Shown: piece after piece, positions 1 through 6,586 of the stretch
Position numbering within the stretch: the stretch's first letter is position 1
Layout: every line of letters begins with the position of its first letter
From: Atopobiaceae bacterium UBA5363
Lineage (GTDB): Bacteria > Actinomycetota > Coriobacteriia > Coriobacteriales > Atopobiaceae
NCBI GenBank assembly: GCA_002407925.1
Contig: DHPN01000013.1
Coordinates: 1 to 13,535 of the forward strand
DNA: 13,535 nt
Direction of reading: 5' to 3'
Made by a program: the position numbers and the translations under genes
Notes under the pieces: generated by a model
The model's input: only the letters and a program-made list of their open reading frames with translations
Databases searched by the model: none
What the model was told of the DNA's origin: nothing

Positions 1-1005
1 CTGCTTGAACCCTATGTTCGCGGTGGCAAGACTGGCTTGTTCGGCGGCGCAGGTGTCGGCAAAACCGTGCTCATTCAGGAGCTGATCAACAATTTGGCCC
101 AAGAGCATGGCGGCACGTCAGTGTTTACAGGCGTAGGAGAGCGTACGCGTGAAGGTACGGACCTCTTTCTCGAAATGGCAGAGTCGGGCGTCATCAAAAA
201 GACCTGCTTGGTCTACGGTCAAATGAACGAACCGCCTGGAGCGCGTATGCGCGTTGCTCTGGCAGGTTTGACCACAGCTGAATATTTTCGTGACCAAGGC
301 CAGGATGTGCTGTTGTTCATAGACAACATCTTCCGTTTCTCCCAGGCTGGCTCAGAGGTTTCGGCCTTGCTGGGGCGGATGCCCTCCGCTGTCGGCTACC
401 AGCCTACGCTGGCTACCGAAATGGGCGATCTGCAAGAGCGCATCACCTCGACAAAAGAGGGCTCTATTACATCGGTGCAGGCTGTCTACGTTCCTGCCGA
501 CGACCTGACTGACCCAGCCCCTGCCACGACTTTTACGCACCTCGATGCGACGACTGTGCTTTCTCGCTCAATCACCGACCTTGGTATATACCCTGCGGTC
601 GATCCTCTTGCGAGCTCTAGCTCAGCACTTGACCCCTCAATTGTTGGTGAGGAGCATTATCGCGTAGCTATGGCCGTGCAAGAGATTCTTCAGGAGTATT
701 CGGATCTGCAGGATATCATTGCAATTCTAGGCATGGACGAGCTCTCAGAAGAACAACAGCTCATCGTTTCGCGTGCTCGTAAAATCCAGCAGTTCCTCTC
801 ACAGTCATTTCATGTCGCTGAGAAGTTCACTGGCAACCCTGGTGTTTACGTTTCTGTCGAAGATACCGTCCGCAGTTTTGCAGCTATTGTGGATGGCCAC
901 TGTGACGATATTCCAGAGCAGGCTTTCCGTTACGCCAGTACAATTGAGGACGTGCGTGAGCGCGCCAGCAAGATGGCCGCTTCCAAGACGTCTGCCCAAA
1001 AGTAG
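1..1005 (+). CDS. atpD: F1F0 ATP synthase subunit beta, 5'-truncated by window edge
   Basis: Catalytic beta subunit of the F1 head, which makes ATP from ADP and Pi (or hydrolyses it) at the cytoplasmic membrane. The frame is open from base 1, so the start lies outside the window; 334 residues are visible of the usual ~470, with most of the N-terminal beta-barrel missing. Visible in order: P-loop GGAGVGKT (bases 43-66), Walker B region ending LLFIDNIFRF (near 310-339), the GYQPTLATEMGDLQERITST block, the alpha/beta signature PAVDPLASSS (near 592-621), and the DELSEEQQ hinge motif (near 736-759). The C terminus is an ordinary MAASKTSAQK tail ending in TAG. atpC follows after 9 bp, so the two are co-transcribed. 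The identity is certain; only the 5' part is missing. Confidence 0.98.
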   Translation: MLEPYVRGGKTGLFGGAGVGKTVLIQELINNLAQEHGGTSVFTGVGERTREGTDLFLEMAESGVIKKTCLVYGQMNEPPGARMRVALAGLTTAEYFRDQGQDVLLFIDNIFRFSQAGSEVSALLGRMPSAVGYQPTLATEMGDLQERITSTKEGSITSVQAVYVPADDLTDPAPATTFTHLDATTVLSRSITDLGIYPAVDPLASSSSALDPSIVGEEHYRVAMAVQEILQEYSDLQDIIAILGMDELSEEQQLIVSRARKIQQFLSQSFHVAEKFTGNPGVYVSVEDTVRSFAAIVDGHCDDIPEQAFRYASTIEDVRERASKMAASKTSAQK

Positions 1006-1014
1006 GGGAGTCCT

Positions 1015-1458
1015 ATGGCAGAGCTTACCTGTCAATTTGTGAGGCCAGATCGGCTCCTCTATGAGGGGCCTGTCGCCAATTTAACACTTGTCACGTATGA
1101 AGGAGAGCTTGGCGTTTGGCCAGGGCATGCTGCAGAGATTTGTGCGCTGGGAGATGGTGTGGTAAGGCTGCATCAAACTGAGCGTGATGGCGGGGGAGAA
1201 GTTGACGTCATCATCTCCGGCGGCTATGCAGAGATAGACAACAACACCGTTATCATTTTGGCCAATCATGCCCGTCGTAGTGATGACATTGAGCCTGACG
1301 TTGTTCGTGATACTCGCGAGGCGGCTATCGACGCCCGTGATGCTTTGGCTGCGAATGATCACCGCAGGGCATACTACGACGGCAAAATAAATTGGTGCAA
1401 TCTTCTGCTGAAGCATGCTACAGATCGCCCAATAGCTAGCCCTATACTCGCTAGCTGA
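1015..1458 (+). CDS. atpC: F1F0 ATP synthase subunit epsilon
   Basis: Epsilon subunit of the F1 central stalk, which couples gamma rotation to catalysis and can inhibit ATP hydrolysis. The 147-residue product has the usual two parts: an N-terminal beta-sandwich (about 1-88, with the conserved GELGVWPGHA stretch near 25-35) and a C-terminal helical hairpin (about 90-147, rich in Ala, Asp and Arg). It is slightly longer than many homologues (120-140 residues). The ATG is preceded by GGGGAG ending 4 bp upstream, and the gap to atpD is 9 bp, the normal order for this operon. murA starts 18 bp after the stop, suggesting read-through from the atp operon into cell-wall synthesis. No oddities seen. 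Confidence 0.95.
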   Translation: MAELTCQFVRPDRLLYEGPVANLTLVTYEGELGVWPGHAAEICALGDGVVRLHQTERDGGGEVDVIISGGYAEIDNNTVIILANHARRSDDIEPDVVRDTREAAIDARDALAANDHRRAYYDGKINWCNLLLKHATDRPIASPILAS

Positions 1459-1476
1459 TGGGAGTGAGCGAAGCTC

Positions 1477-2766
1477 ATGGAAGCGATACAGGTCGAAGGT
1501 GGCCATCCAATTACCGGAGAGGTTAGGGTTGAGGGAGCGAAGAATTCTGCACTTAAGCTCATGGCAGCAACAATTATGGCACCAGGGACTACGACGCTCA
1601 CAAACGTGCCAGATATCTCTGACGTGCACGTTATGGGCAAGGTGCTGAAGCGCCTAGGAGCGACCATAGATGTCGTCGACAAGCATACGCTGAAGATTGA
1701 CACTTCACAGGTTGATAGATGGGAAACGCCCTACCAGCTCGTTGCACAAATGCGTGCCTCAACGGCAGTGCTTGGGCCTCTTTTGGCGCGCTTTGGCCGT
1801 GCGGTCGTTGCTATGCCAGGGGGATGCAATATTGGGGCTCGCAAGATCGATATGCATATCCTTGGTCTTGAAGCCCTAGGGGTCCACTTCGAGATCGACC
1901 ACGGTAATATTCACGCAACGACGCCGGAGGGTATTTCTGGCAACACGGTTACTCTTGACTTCGCAAGTGTCGGGGCTACAGAAAACCTCGTGATGGCGTC
2001 GGTGCATGCCAAGGGGACTACCACCATTGACAATGCTGCTCGTGAGCCCGAGATAGTTGATCTCGCAACTATGCTCAACGAGATGGGCGCTCATGTACGT
2101 GGTGCGGGCTCCCCGGTGATAGAGATTGAGGGGACCGATGCCCCCTTGCATCCAGTCACTCATAAAACGGTAGGGGACCGTATCGAAGCGGGCACTTTTG
2201 CTGCCATAGGAGCTCTCGTCGGCGGCCCAGTGCGCGTGTTGGGCTTTGATCCGCATCACCTCGGCCTTGTGTTCAAGAAGTATGCGCTCATGGGCATCGA
2301 CATTGAAAGTGAAGACGACGGGGTTATCGTCAGCCGCACGAGTGCTCTTCGTCCAACTGATATACAGACGCTGCCGTTTCCGGGATTTCCAACTGACATG
2401 CAAGCCCAAACGATGTGCCTGCTTGCCTTGGCAAAGGGCAGCTGCATCGTTACAGAGAATGTATTTGAAAACAGATTCATGTTTGCAAGCGAGCTCTCTC
2501 GTATGGGAGCTGACATCACGATCGAGGGCCATCATGCTATTGTTCATGGCGTGCCCAGATTTTCTGGAGCAGAGGTGAAAGCGCCAGATCTGAGAGGTGG
2601 CGCCGCCTTAGTTATGGCCGGCCTTGTTGCCGATGGGCTGACCACTGTCTTGGATGTGCACCATATTGACCGGGGATATGAGGCATTTGTGCCTAAGCTC
2701 GCATCACTAGGGGCAAGAATATCTCGCGTTCAGCTTCCCGATGAAGACCTTGACTACAACGGATAA
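1477..2766 (+). CDS. murA: UDP-N-acetylglucosamine 1-carboxyvinyltransferase (MurA)
   Basis: First committed step of peptidoglycan synthesis in the cytoplasm: transfers enolpyruvate from PEP to UDP-GlcNAc; target of fosfomycin. At 429 residues it has the expected length. Conserved residues line up with E. coli MurA: Lys22-Asn23 in the N-terminal AKNSALKL block, Arg93 (RASTAVLGP), the loop Cys117 in PGGCNIGAR (E. coli C115; a Cys here predicts fosfomycin sensitivity at this enzyme), Arg122, the catalytic base Asp307 in FPTDMQAQ (E. coli D305), Arg373 and Arg399. The ATG has a GGGAG Shine-Dalgarno site ending 12 bp upstream, a long but workable spacing. The gene closes the atp transcript and converges on the Cys-rich gene 21 bp downstream. 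The style (AMPGGCNIGARKIDMHILG) is actinobacterial as far as I recall. Confidence 0.97.
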   Translation: MEAIQVEGGHPITGEVRVEGAKNSALKLMAATIMAPGTTTLTNVPDISDVHVMGKVLKRLGATIDVVDKHTLKIDTSQVDRWETPYQLVAQMRASTAVLGPLLARFGRAVVAMPGGCNIGARKIDMHILGLEALGVHFEIDHGNIHATTPEGISGNTVTLDFASVGATENLVMASVHAKGTTTIDNAAREPEIVDLATMLNEMGAHVRGAGSPVIEIEGTDAPLHPVTHKTVGDRIEAGTFAAIGALVGGPVRVLGFDPHHLGLVFKKYALMGIDIESEDDGVIVSRTSALRPTDIQTLPFPGFPTDMQAQTMCLLALAKGSCIVTENVFENRFMFASELSRMGADITIEGHHAIVHGVPRFSGAEVKAPDLRGGAALVMAGLVADGLTTVLDVHHIDRGYEAFVPKLASLGARISRVQLPDEDLDYNG

Positions 2767-2787
2767 CTGTGAAGTGTGAGTGCAAGG

Positions 2788-3003
2788 CTATTCTTGCCGC
2801 TCGTCCGTTAGGCTTTTCTCTGCCTTTTCCACCATAGTCTTTGCAACCGGGCACACGCCGTCTTTTCTGGTACGCGCAGTGCAGACGGAAGAACTCGCAC
2901 ATGCCGCGCACTCAGGAGAGGTGCCAGACTTGACCATAGACCTTACGCAAAGGAAAGCTATAAACGCCACTGCAGCGATGATGACAAAGTCTACGAATGA
3001 CAT
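2788..3003 (-). CDS. FeoB-associated Cys-rich membrane protein
   Basis: A 71-residue protein with one N-terminal membrane helix (about residues 5-22, FVIIAAVAFIAFLCVRSM), a short basic turn, then a Cys-containing tail with C32, C35 (CAAC), C41 and C51, plus C19 inside the helix. This matches the small family usually annotated as FeoB-associated Cys-rich membrane protein, found near feoB in many Gram-positive anaerobes; its biochemical role is not established, and metal handling near the Feo channel is inferred. Here it is ~3.6 kb away from feoB, downstream of eno and convergent with murA. The start has GTGAGG 6 bp upstream. A 16-bp sequence almost identical to the feoA operator lies 19 bp upstream of the ATG, linking it to iron regulation. 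The frame from 2780 on the other strand is its shadow. Confidence 0.8.
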   Translation of the reverse strand: MSFVDFVIIAAVAFIAFLCVRSMVKSGTSPECAACASSSVCTARTRKDGVCPVAKTMVEKAEKSLTDERQE

Positions 3004-3021
3004 TGTGGCCTCACTTTATCT

Positions 3022-3037
3022 GTTTACCTAAACTAAC
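3022..3037 (-). promoter_or_regulatory. Putative metalloregulator operator upstream of the Cys-rich gene
   Basis: On the + strand this reads GTTTACCTAAACTAAC, matching 14 of 16 bases of GTTTACCAATACTAAC at the feoA promoter (9873-9888), in the same orientation and 19 bp versus 18 bp upstream of the respective start codons. A possible minus-strand -10 box, TATAGT (3036-3041), touches its distal end, but no convincing -35 was found. Binding by the DtxR-family protein at 10076-10501 is inferred. Confidence 0.55.
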
Positions 3038-3071
3038 TATACCCGTCTGCTGTAACGGCAAACGGGTATAG
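3037..3071. terminator. Hairpin between eno and the Cys-rich gene, probable terminator
   Basis: A perfect 10-bp stem, CTATACCCGT (3037-3046) with ACGGGTATAG (3062-3071), is extended inside by a second 5-bp stem (3048-3052 with 3056-3060, loop TAA). It lies 34 bp past the eno stop. On the minus strand it is followed by a weak TTAGTTTAGG tract; on the + strand a T6 run follows (3079-3084), which would stop read-through from murA. It probably works in both directions and partly isolates the Cys-rich gene from eno. Confidence 0.55.
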
Positions 3072-3105
3072 CTTTAACTTTTTTAACTGCGGACTGGCTT
3101 GGGCA

Positions 3106-4398
3106 TTAGCGCTTAATGCCGCGGAAGGGCGATGAACCTGCATAGGTGGCTGCTTGGCCAAGCTGCTCTTCTATACGTAGAAGCTGATTGTATTTCGCCA
3201 CGCGATCCGAGCGAGCGGGAGCTCCGCACTTTATCTGTCCCGCATTTGTCCCAACAGTGATATCGGCGATAGTTGTATCCTCAGTTTCACCAGAGCGGTG
3301 AGAAACAATGGTGGCGTATCGAGCGCACTTGGCCATCTCAATGGCATCAAAAGCTTCGGTCAACGTGCCTATTTGGTTGACCTTTACCAAAATCGCATTG
3401 GCAGCGCCAAGCTCAATTCCCTTGCGTAAGCGTTCCGTATTTGTCACGAAAAGGTCATCCCCGACAAGCTGGACCTTTCCACCAAGGCGCTCTTCCAACT
3501 TGACCCAGTTGTCCCAGTCTTCTTCGGCTAGCCCGTCTTCCAGCGAGATGATAGGATAAGAGTTGATGAGTGACTCCCAGTAATCAATGAGCTCGTCAGC
3601 GCTCAAGCTACGGCCCTCTCCCTTCAGAACATATTTGTTCTGGTCGGCGTCGTAGAACTCAGAAGAAGCTGGGTCCATCGCGAACATAAAGTCACGACCA
3701 GGCTCGAATCCAGCTTTTTTAACGGCCTTGATCATGTATTCCAAAGGAGCGGCATTGTCATTGAGATTGGGGGCAAATCCGCCTTCATCACCTACGCCAG
3801 TGGAAAGGCCAGCTTCCTTGAGCACAGCCTTGAGCATGTGGTATGTCTCAGCACTCCATTCAAGGGCCTCATGAAAACTCGATGCACCAACGGGCATGAT
3901 CATAAATTCTTGGAAGTCAACATTATTATCGGCGTGTACTCCCCCGTTCATGATGTTCATCATTGGCGTAGGAAGCAAATGGCCTGATACGCCACCGAGA
4001 TAAGCATAGAGAGGCAACTGCGCGCTTGCAGATGCGGCGCGAGCAGCAGCGAGGGAAACCCCTAAAATTGCATTTGCGCCAAAATTGCTTTTGTTGGAAG
4101 TGCCATCTGCGGCGATCATAGCTTTATCAAGGCCACGTTGATCACTCGCATCGCGCCCTATAGCGACCTCTGCGAGCTCCGAGTTGACATGGTTAACGGC
4201 GTTCAGAACTCCCTTTCCCTGATAGCGTTTTTGATCACCATCACGAAGCTCACAGGCTTCGAAAGCACCTGTAGAGGCTCCTGAGGGAACGATTGCACGG
4301 CCTTTTGACCCATCAGAGAGTCCCAATTCAACCTCTACTGTTGGATTGCCGCGAGAGTCTAGCACTTCACGCCCATGCACATAGTCTATTTTGCTCAT
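3106..4398 (-). CDS. eno: Enolase (phosphopyruvate hydratase)
   Basis: Glycolytic enzyme converting 2-phosphoglycerate to phosphoenolpyruvate in the cytoplasm, Mg2+ dependent. The 430-residue product has all landmarks: N-terminal REVLDSRGNPTVEVE, the S40-containing loop PSGASTGAFEA, catalytic Glu205 in GDEGGFAPN, metal ligands Asp242 (MDPASSEFY), Glu287 (SLEDGLAEEDW) and Asp314 (GDDLFVTN), catalytic Lys339 (LVKVNQIGT), His367/Arg368 in SHRSGETED, and Lys390 in the closing IKCGAPARSDRVAKYNQLL signature. The start at 4398 was chosen because AAAGGGG sits 7 bp upstream and family members begin like MSKIDYVHGRE; the frame runs open for 10 more codons to 4428 with no support. It is divergent from the HMA gene and oddly placed inside a metal-homeostasis cluster. 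A -10 box with an overlapping inverted repeat lies upstream. Confidence 0.98.
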   Translation of the reverse strand: MSKIDYVHGREVLDSRGNPTVEVELGLSDGSKGRAIVPSGASTGAFEACELRDGDQKRYQGKGVLNAVNHVNSELAEVAIGRDASDQRGLDKAMIAADGTSNKSNFGANAILGVSLAAARAASASAQLPLYAYLGGVSGHLLPTPMMNIMNGGVHADNNVDFQEFMIMPVGASSFHEALEWSAETYHMLKAVLKEAGLSTGVGDEGGFAPNLNDNAAPLEYMIKAVKKAGFEPGRDFMFAMDPASSEFYDADQNKYVLKGEGRSLSADELIDYWESLINSYPIISLEDGLAEEDWDNWVKLEERLGGKVQLVGDDLFVTNTERLRKGIELGAANAILVKVNQIGTLTEAFDAIEMAKCARYATIVSHRSGETEDTTIADITVGTNAGQIKCGAPARSDRVAKYNQLLRIEEQLGQAATYAGSSPFRGIKR

Positions 4399-4433
4399 AG
4401 CCGAACCCCTTTCAAGGAAAACTATCAATTTAC

Positions 4434-4460
4434 AATAGTTAATGTTAGATAACTATTATA
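4434..4460 (-). promoter_or_regulatory. eno promoter -10 with overlapping 8-bp inverted repeat
   Basis: AATAGTTA (4434-4441) and TAACTATT (4450-4457) form a perfect 8-bp inverted repeat with an 8-bp spacer, nearly the same geometry as the feoA operator (9-bp arms, 8-bp spacer). A minus-strand TATAAT (4455-4460) overlaps the right arm; the -35 is weak. A further AACTAT copy lies at 4420-4425. The spacer carries TGTTAGATA, also present upstream of feoB. A repressor site is plausible; the regulator is unknown. Confidence 0.45.
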
Positions 4461-4495
4461 GAGCTTTTATATGAAAAGAGTAGAATAACAGCAAT

Positions 4496-4519
4496 AAAAG
4501 TAAGTAACGGCTTACTTTT
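4496..4519. repeat. 9-bp inverted repeat in the eno/HMA divergent region, candidate operator
   Basis: AAAAGTAAG (4496-4504) and CTTACTTTT (4511-4519) are perfect inverted repeats around a 6-bp centre (TAACGG). Both flanking genes point away from it, so a terminator makes little sense here. The right arm overlaps a weak + strand -35 (TTACTT 4512-4517), with a 17-bp spacer to TACACT (4535-4540) ahead of the HMA gene, which fits an operator for that gene. Confidence 0.4.
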
Positions 4520-4593
4520 GGTATCAAGTCGAGCTACACTTAAACAAGGAGCAGGCTAAAAGAGCGGATATATGTAGGAAGCAGGTAGTCTTT

Positions 4594-4971
4594 ATGCATG
4601 CAATTGACATTGTATTGATTGTGGCTGTGGTAGCGCTTCTCATATTTGCGCTCCGTCGTGCAATCGGCACATGGACAGGGCAAAGGGATTGTTGCAGCGG
4701 CAGCAAAAAAACTGCCATGAAGAGGTTCCCTAAAGTCAAAGTAGCTGACACGGACGAGAGCCACTACCCGTATGCAGCTGATTACCAAATTTCTGGCATG
4801 AAATGTGCGAGTTGTGCAGACAATGTCACACGGGCTCTTGATTCCGTGGGGAGGACTTGGGCAACTGTAGACCTTAAAAGTGAAGTTGCACATGTCCGCT
4901 CAAAAGAGCCGATTGATGAAAACTCGTATAGCAGTGCAGTAAAGATGGCTGGCTATCGTTTGATAAGCTAA
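4594..4971 (+). CDS. Membrane-anchored heavy-metal-associated (HMA) domain protein
   Basis: A 125-residue protein of two parts. Residues ~4-22 form one membrane helix (IDIVLIVAVVALLIFALRR), followed by a basic linker with C33-C34; this N-terminal module resembles the helix of the FeoB-associated Cys-rich protein at 2788-3003. Residues ~62-125 form an HMA (Atx1-like) domain with the GMKCASC metal site (C71, C74) and the usual beta-alpha-beta-beta-alpha-beta spacing. HMA domains bind Cu+, Zn2+ and similar ions and pass them between proteins; with the positive-inside rule the domain should be cytoplasmic. It may capture metal at the inner face of the membrane; the metal and partner are not known. 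Shine-Dalgarno AGGAAG lies 12-13 bp upstream of the ATG. No copper ATPase is present in the window, which is unusual for a free HMA protein. Confidence 0.75.
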   Translation: MHAIDIVLIVAVVALLIFALRRAIGTWTGQRDCCSGSKKTAMKRFPKVKVADTDESHYPYAADYQISGMKCASCADNVTRALDSVGRTWATVDLKSEVAHVRSKEPIDENSYSSAVKMAGYRLIS

Positions 4972-5074
4972 CCTTCTTTATGGCTTTTTGCGGTCCGCGT
5001 CAGCTGATTGCTATGCCGCTTTCCTTTTCATTCACCAGCAGAACAGGCGCATTATTGAACTTGATGGGGTATAT

Positions 5075-5102
5075 GCCGACCAAAGTCGGCTGACTTGTTG
5101 GC
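5075..5102 (+). promoter_or_regulatory. Alternative RNA hairpins in the mntH leader, possible attenuator
   Basis: GCCGAC (5075-5080) can pair perfectly with GTCGGC (5085-5090) across a CAAA loop, or with GTTGGC (5097-5102, one G-U) closing a longer stem around AGTC-GGCT-GACT. The two folds exclude each other. They lie just upstream of the strong terminator at 5112-5160, and I found no good promoter between that terminator and mntH. A metal-responsive attenuator is inferred; the sequence did not match what I remember of the yybP-ykoY manganese riboswitch. Confidence 0.3.
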
Positions 5103-5111
5103 AAGAGCCTT

Positions 5112-5160
5112 AAAAAAGCCTACTCTCAACATATTGTTTGCGCTGAGAGTAGGCTTTTTT
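5112..5160. terminator. Strong bidirectional intrinsic terminator
   Basis: AAAAAAGCCTACTCTCA (5112-5128) and TGAGAGTAGGCTTTTTT (5144-5160) are perfect 17-bp inverted repeats around a 15-base loop, with A6 and T6 at the two ends so that it functions on either strand. It ends the HMA transcript, 140 bp after that stop, and sits 46 bp before the mntH start, so it may also act as the terminator half of an mntH attenuator. Confidence 0.85.
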
Positions 5161-5206
5161 GTCTTTATGACGCTTCGCTAAGCCTATAAGGGAGATGCCC
5201 TGCTGC

Positions 5207-6466
5207 ATGAGCGGCTCATTTAGCAAGAGAGTTTTCGGATCACATCACACCGGCCATAGCAGTGGGCTGGAAATACTAAAAGCTATAGGCCCCGGCCTAC
5301 TTGTGACAGTAGGTTTCATTGATCCTGGCAACTGGGCTTCAAATATGGCGGCGGGGTCGCAGTTTGGCTATTCGCTGCTCTGGGTTGTCACTCTGTCAAC
5401 GCTAATGCTTATTGTACTGCAGCACAATGTTGCCCATTTGGGAATCGTTACAGGTCGATGCTTGGCAGAGGCAGCCACGGAGCATCTGTCACGCCCAGTC
5501 TCTCGATTACTGCTCTGGACGGCTTTTGCGGCGACGGTGGCAACGACCATGGCTGAAGTCCTCGGTGGTGCCGTGGCCTTGCAAATGCTCTTCGGCCTTC
5601 CAATTCGCCTTGGAAGTATTCTTGTTGCAGGAGTCTCCCTTGTGCTGCTTTTCACAAACTCCTATCAGCATATAGAAAGGTGGATCATAGCCTTTGTATC
5701 ACTCATAGGCCTTGCCTTTCTCGTTGAGATACTTATGGTGCAGGTGAACTGGCCTCAAGCGGCCTTTTCATGGTTTGTGCCAACCATCCCTGCAAAGTCT
5801 ATTACAGTTGTAGTTAGCGTTCTTGGTGCTGTGGTAATGCCGCATAACCTCTTTTTACATTCTGAGATCATTCAAGCTAGTCACTATGAACAACAGGGCG
5901 AGGACGTGATCCGCAAGCGCCTTGACAATGAGTTTGTGGACACTCTCTTTTCCATGGGCGTTGGCTGGGCTATCAATAGCGCCATGGTGATTCTTGCTGC
6001 CTCGACCTTTTATGAGCAGGGCATCGTGATAGACGACTTGGCATTAGCTGCAGCTACCCTCGAGCCAATACTTGGAGCAGCAGCACGTCTTATATTTGCT
6101 ATTGCGTTGCTCTTAGCCGGTCTTTCCTCATCTGTGACGGCTGGAATGGCGGCAGGGACTATAACATCCGGCATCGCAGATGAACCTTATGACATTCATG
6201 ATCGCCATAGCTCTTTGGGCGTCTTGTCCTGTTTTGTTGCCTCTGTGGCGGTGATCTTCCTGATACAAAATGTGTTTCAAGGGCTTGTGTGGAGCCAAGC
6301 ACTTCTCTCTTTGCAGCTGCCCATAACTATCTTTTGTCAGATTTGGCTTACGAGCTCACATAAAGTGATGGGCCGCTATGCGAATGGGCCCGGCCTTAAA
6401 GTGTTGCTCGTGATAATCGGCATCGTCGTTACTGTGCTGAACGTGCTTCTTGTTGTCGGCATATAA
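5207..6466 (+). CDS. mntH: Nramp-family divalent metal (Mn2+/Fe2+) transporter
   Basis: Proton-coupled importer of Mn2+ and Fe2+ in the cytoplasmic membrane. The 419-residue product has about eleven hydrophobic helices. The TM1 metal-site motif is present as FIDPGNWASN (Asp39, Asn42), and the TM6 motif as VVMPHNLFLHSEI (Met211, His213); the Met in this site is typical of transition-metal Nramps. The ATG at 5207 was chosen because the Shine-Dalgarno GGGAG (5190-5194) abuts the other in-frame ATG at 5195 with no spacer, while it is 12 bp from 5207; the earlier start would add only MPCC. A strong terminator and possible switching hairpins precede it. It converges on feoB, whose operon ends 120 bp beyond. 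Gene neighbourhood with Feo and a DtxR-family regulator supports a metal-import role; Mn2+ versus Fe2+ preference is not resolved. Confidence 0.93.
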   Translation: MSGSFSKRVFGSHHTGHSSGLEILKAIGPGLLVTVGFIDPGNWASNMAAGSQFGYSLLWVVTLSTLMLIVLQHNVAHLGIVTGRCLAEAATEHLSRPVSRLLLWTAFAATVATTMAEVLGGAVALQMLFGLPIRLGSILVAGVSLVLLFTNSYQHIERWIIAFVSLIGLAFLVEILMVQVNWPQAAFSWFVPTIPAKSITVVVSVLGAVVMPHNLFLHSEIIQASHYEQQGEDVIRKRLDNEFVDTLFSMGVGWAINSAMVILAASTFYEQGIVIDDLALAAATLEPILGAAARLIFAIALLLAGLSSSVTAGMAAGTITSGIADEPYDIHDRHSSLGVLSCFVASVAVIFLIQNVFQGLVWSQALLSLQLPITIFCQIWLTSSHKVMGRYANGPGLKVLLVIIGIVVTVLNVLLVVGI

Positions 6467-6471
6467 AAACG

Positions 6472-6556
6472 GATATCCCGTCTTCCCTGAGCGCAAAAAC
6501 CTTGAGGACAAGCGATCGAAGTCAAAGTTCTTAGCGGTTTGAAAAGGCGGGATATC
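6472..6556 (-). terminator. Long inverted repeat at the convergent mntH/feoB ends, probable feoB terminator
   Basis: GATATCCCGTCTT (6472-6484) pairs with AAGGCGGGATATC (6544-6556) over 13 bp with one G-U pair, enclosing 59 bases. Read on the minus strand, the stem starts about 30 bases after the feoB stop and is followed by CGTTTTTATAT (T run at 6469-6465, overlapping the mntH stop), as expected of a terminator. The loop is unusually long for a simple intrinsic terminator. Confidence 0.4.
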
Positions 6557-6586
6557 AGACACTGGCCAAACGATAGGATTTGCTGC

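Noticed and set aside
1081..1629. 182-codon minus-strand frame across atpC and the start of murA
   Set aside because: Overlaps two certain genes and has an unconvincing, Cys/His-rich translation without domain resemblance.
2780..3031. 83-codon open frame on the + strand opposite the Cys-rich gene
   Set aside because: The minus-strand product has a membrane helix, family-like Cys pattern, Shine-Dalgarno site and operator; the + strand frame has none.
4399..4428. Ten-codon N-terminal extension of enolase
   Set aside because: Would include the Shine-Dalgarno site and goes beyond the usual enolase start; no ribosome site supports it.
4540..4893. 117-codon open frame on the minus strand opposite the HMA gene
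   Set aside because: Shadow of a well-supported gene with a recognisable HMA motif; no Shine-Dalgarno site and implausible composition.
4972..5194. yybP-ykoY manganese riboswitch upstream of mntH
   Set aside because: Position is suitable, but I could not find its conserved paired helices and loop sequences; only generic hairpins are visible.
5195..5206. Upstream in-frame ATG for mntH (adds MPCC)
   Set aside because: The only Shine-Dalgarno site directly abuts this codon, leaving no spacer; the ATG at 5207 fits better.
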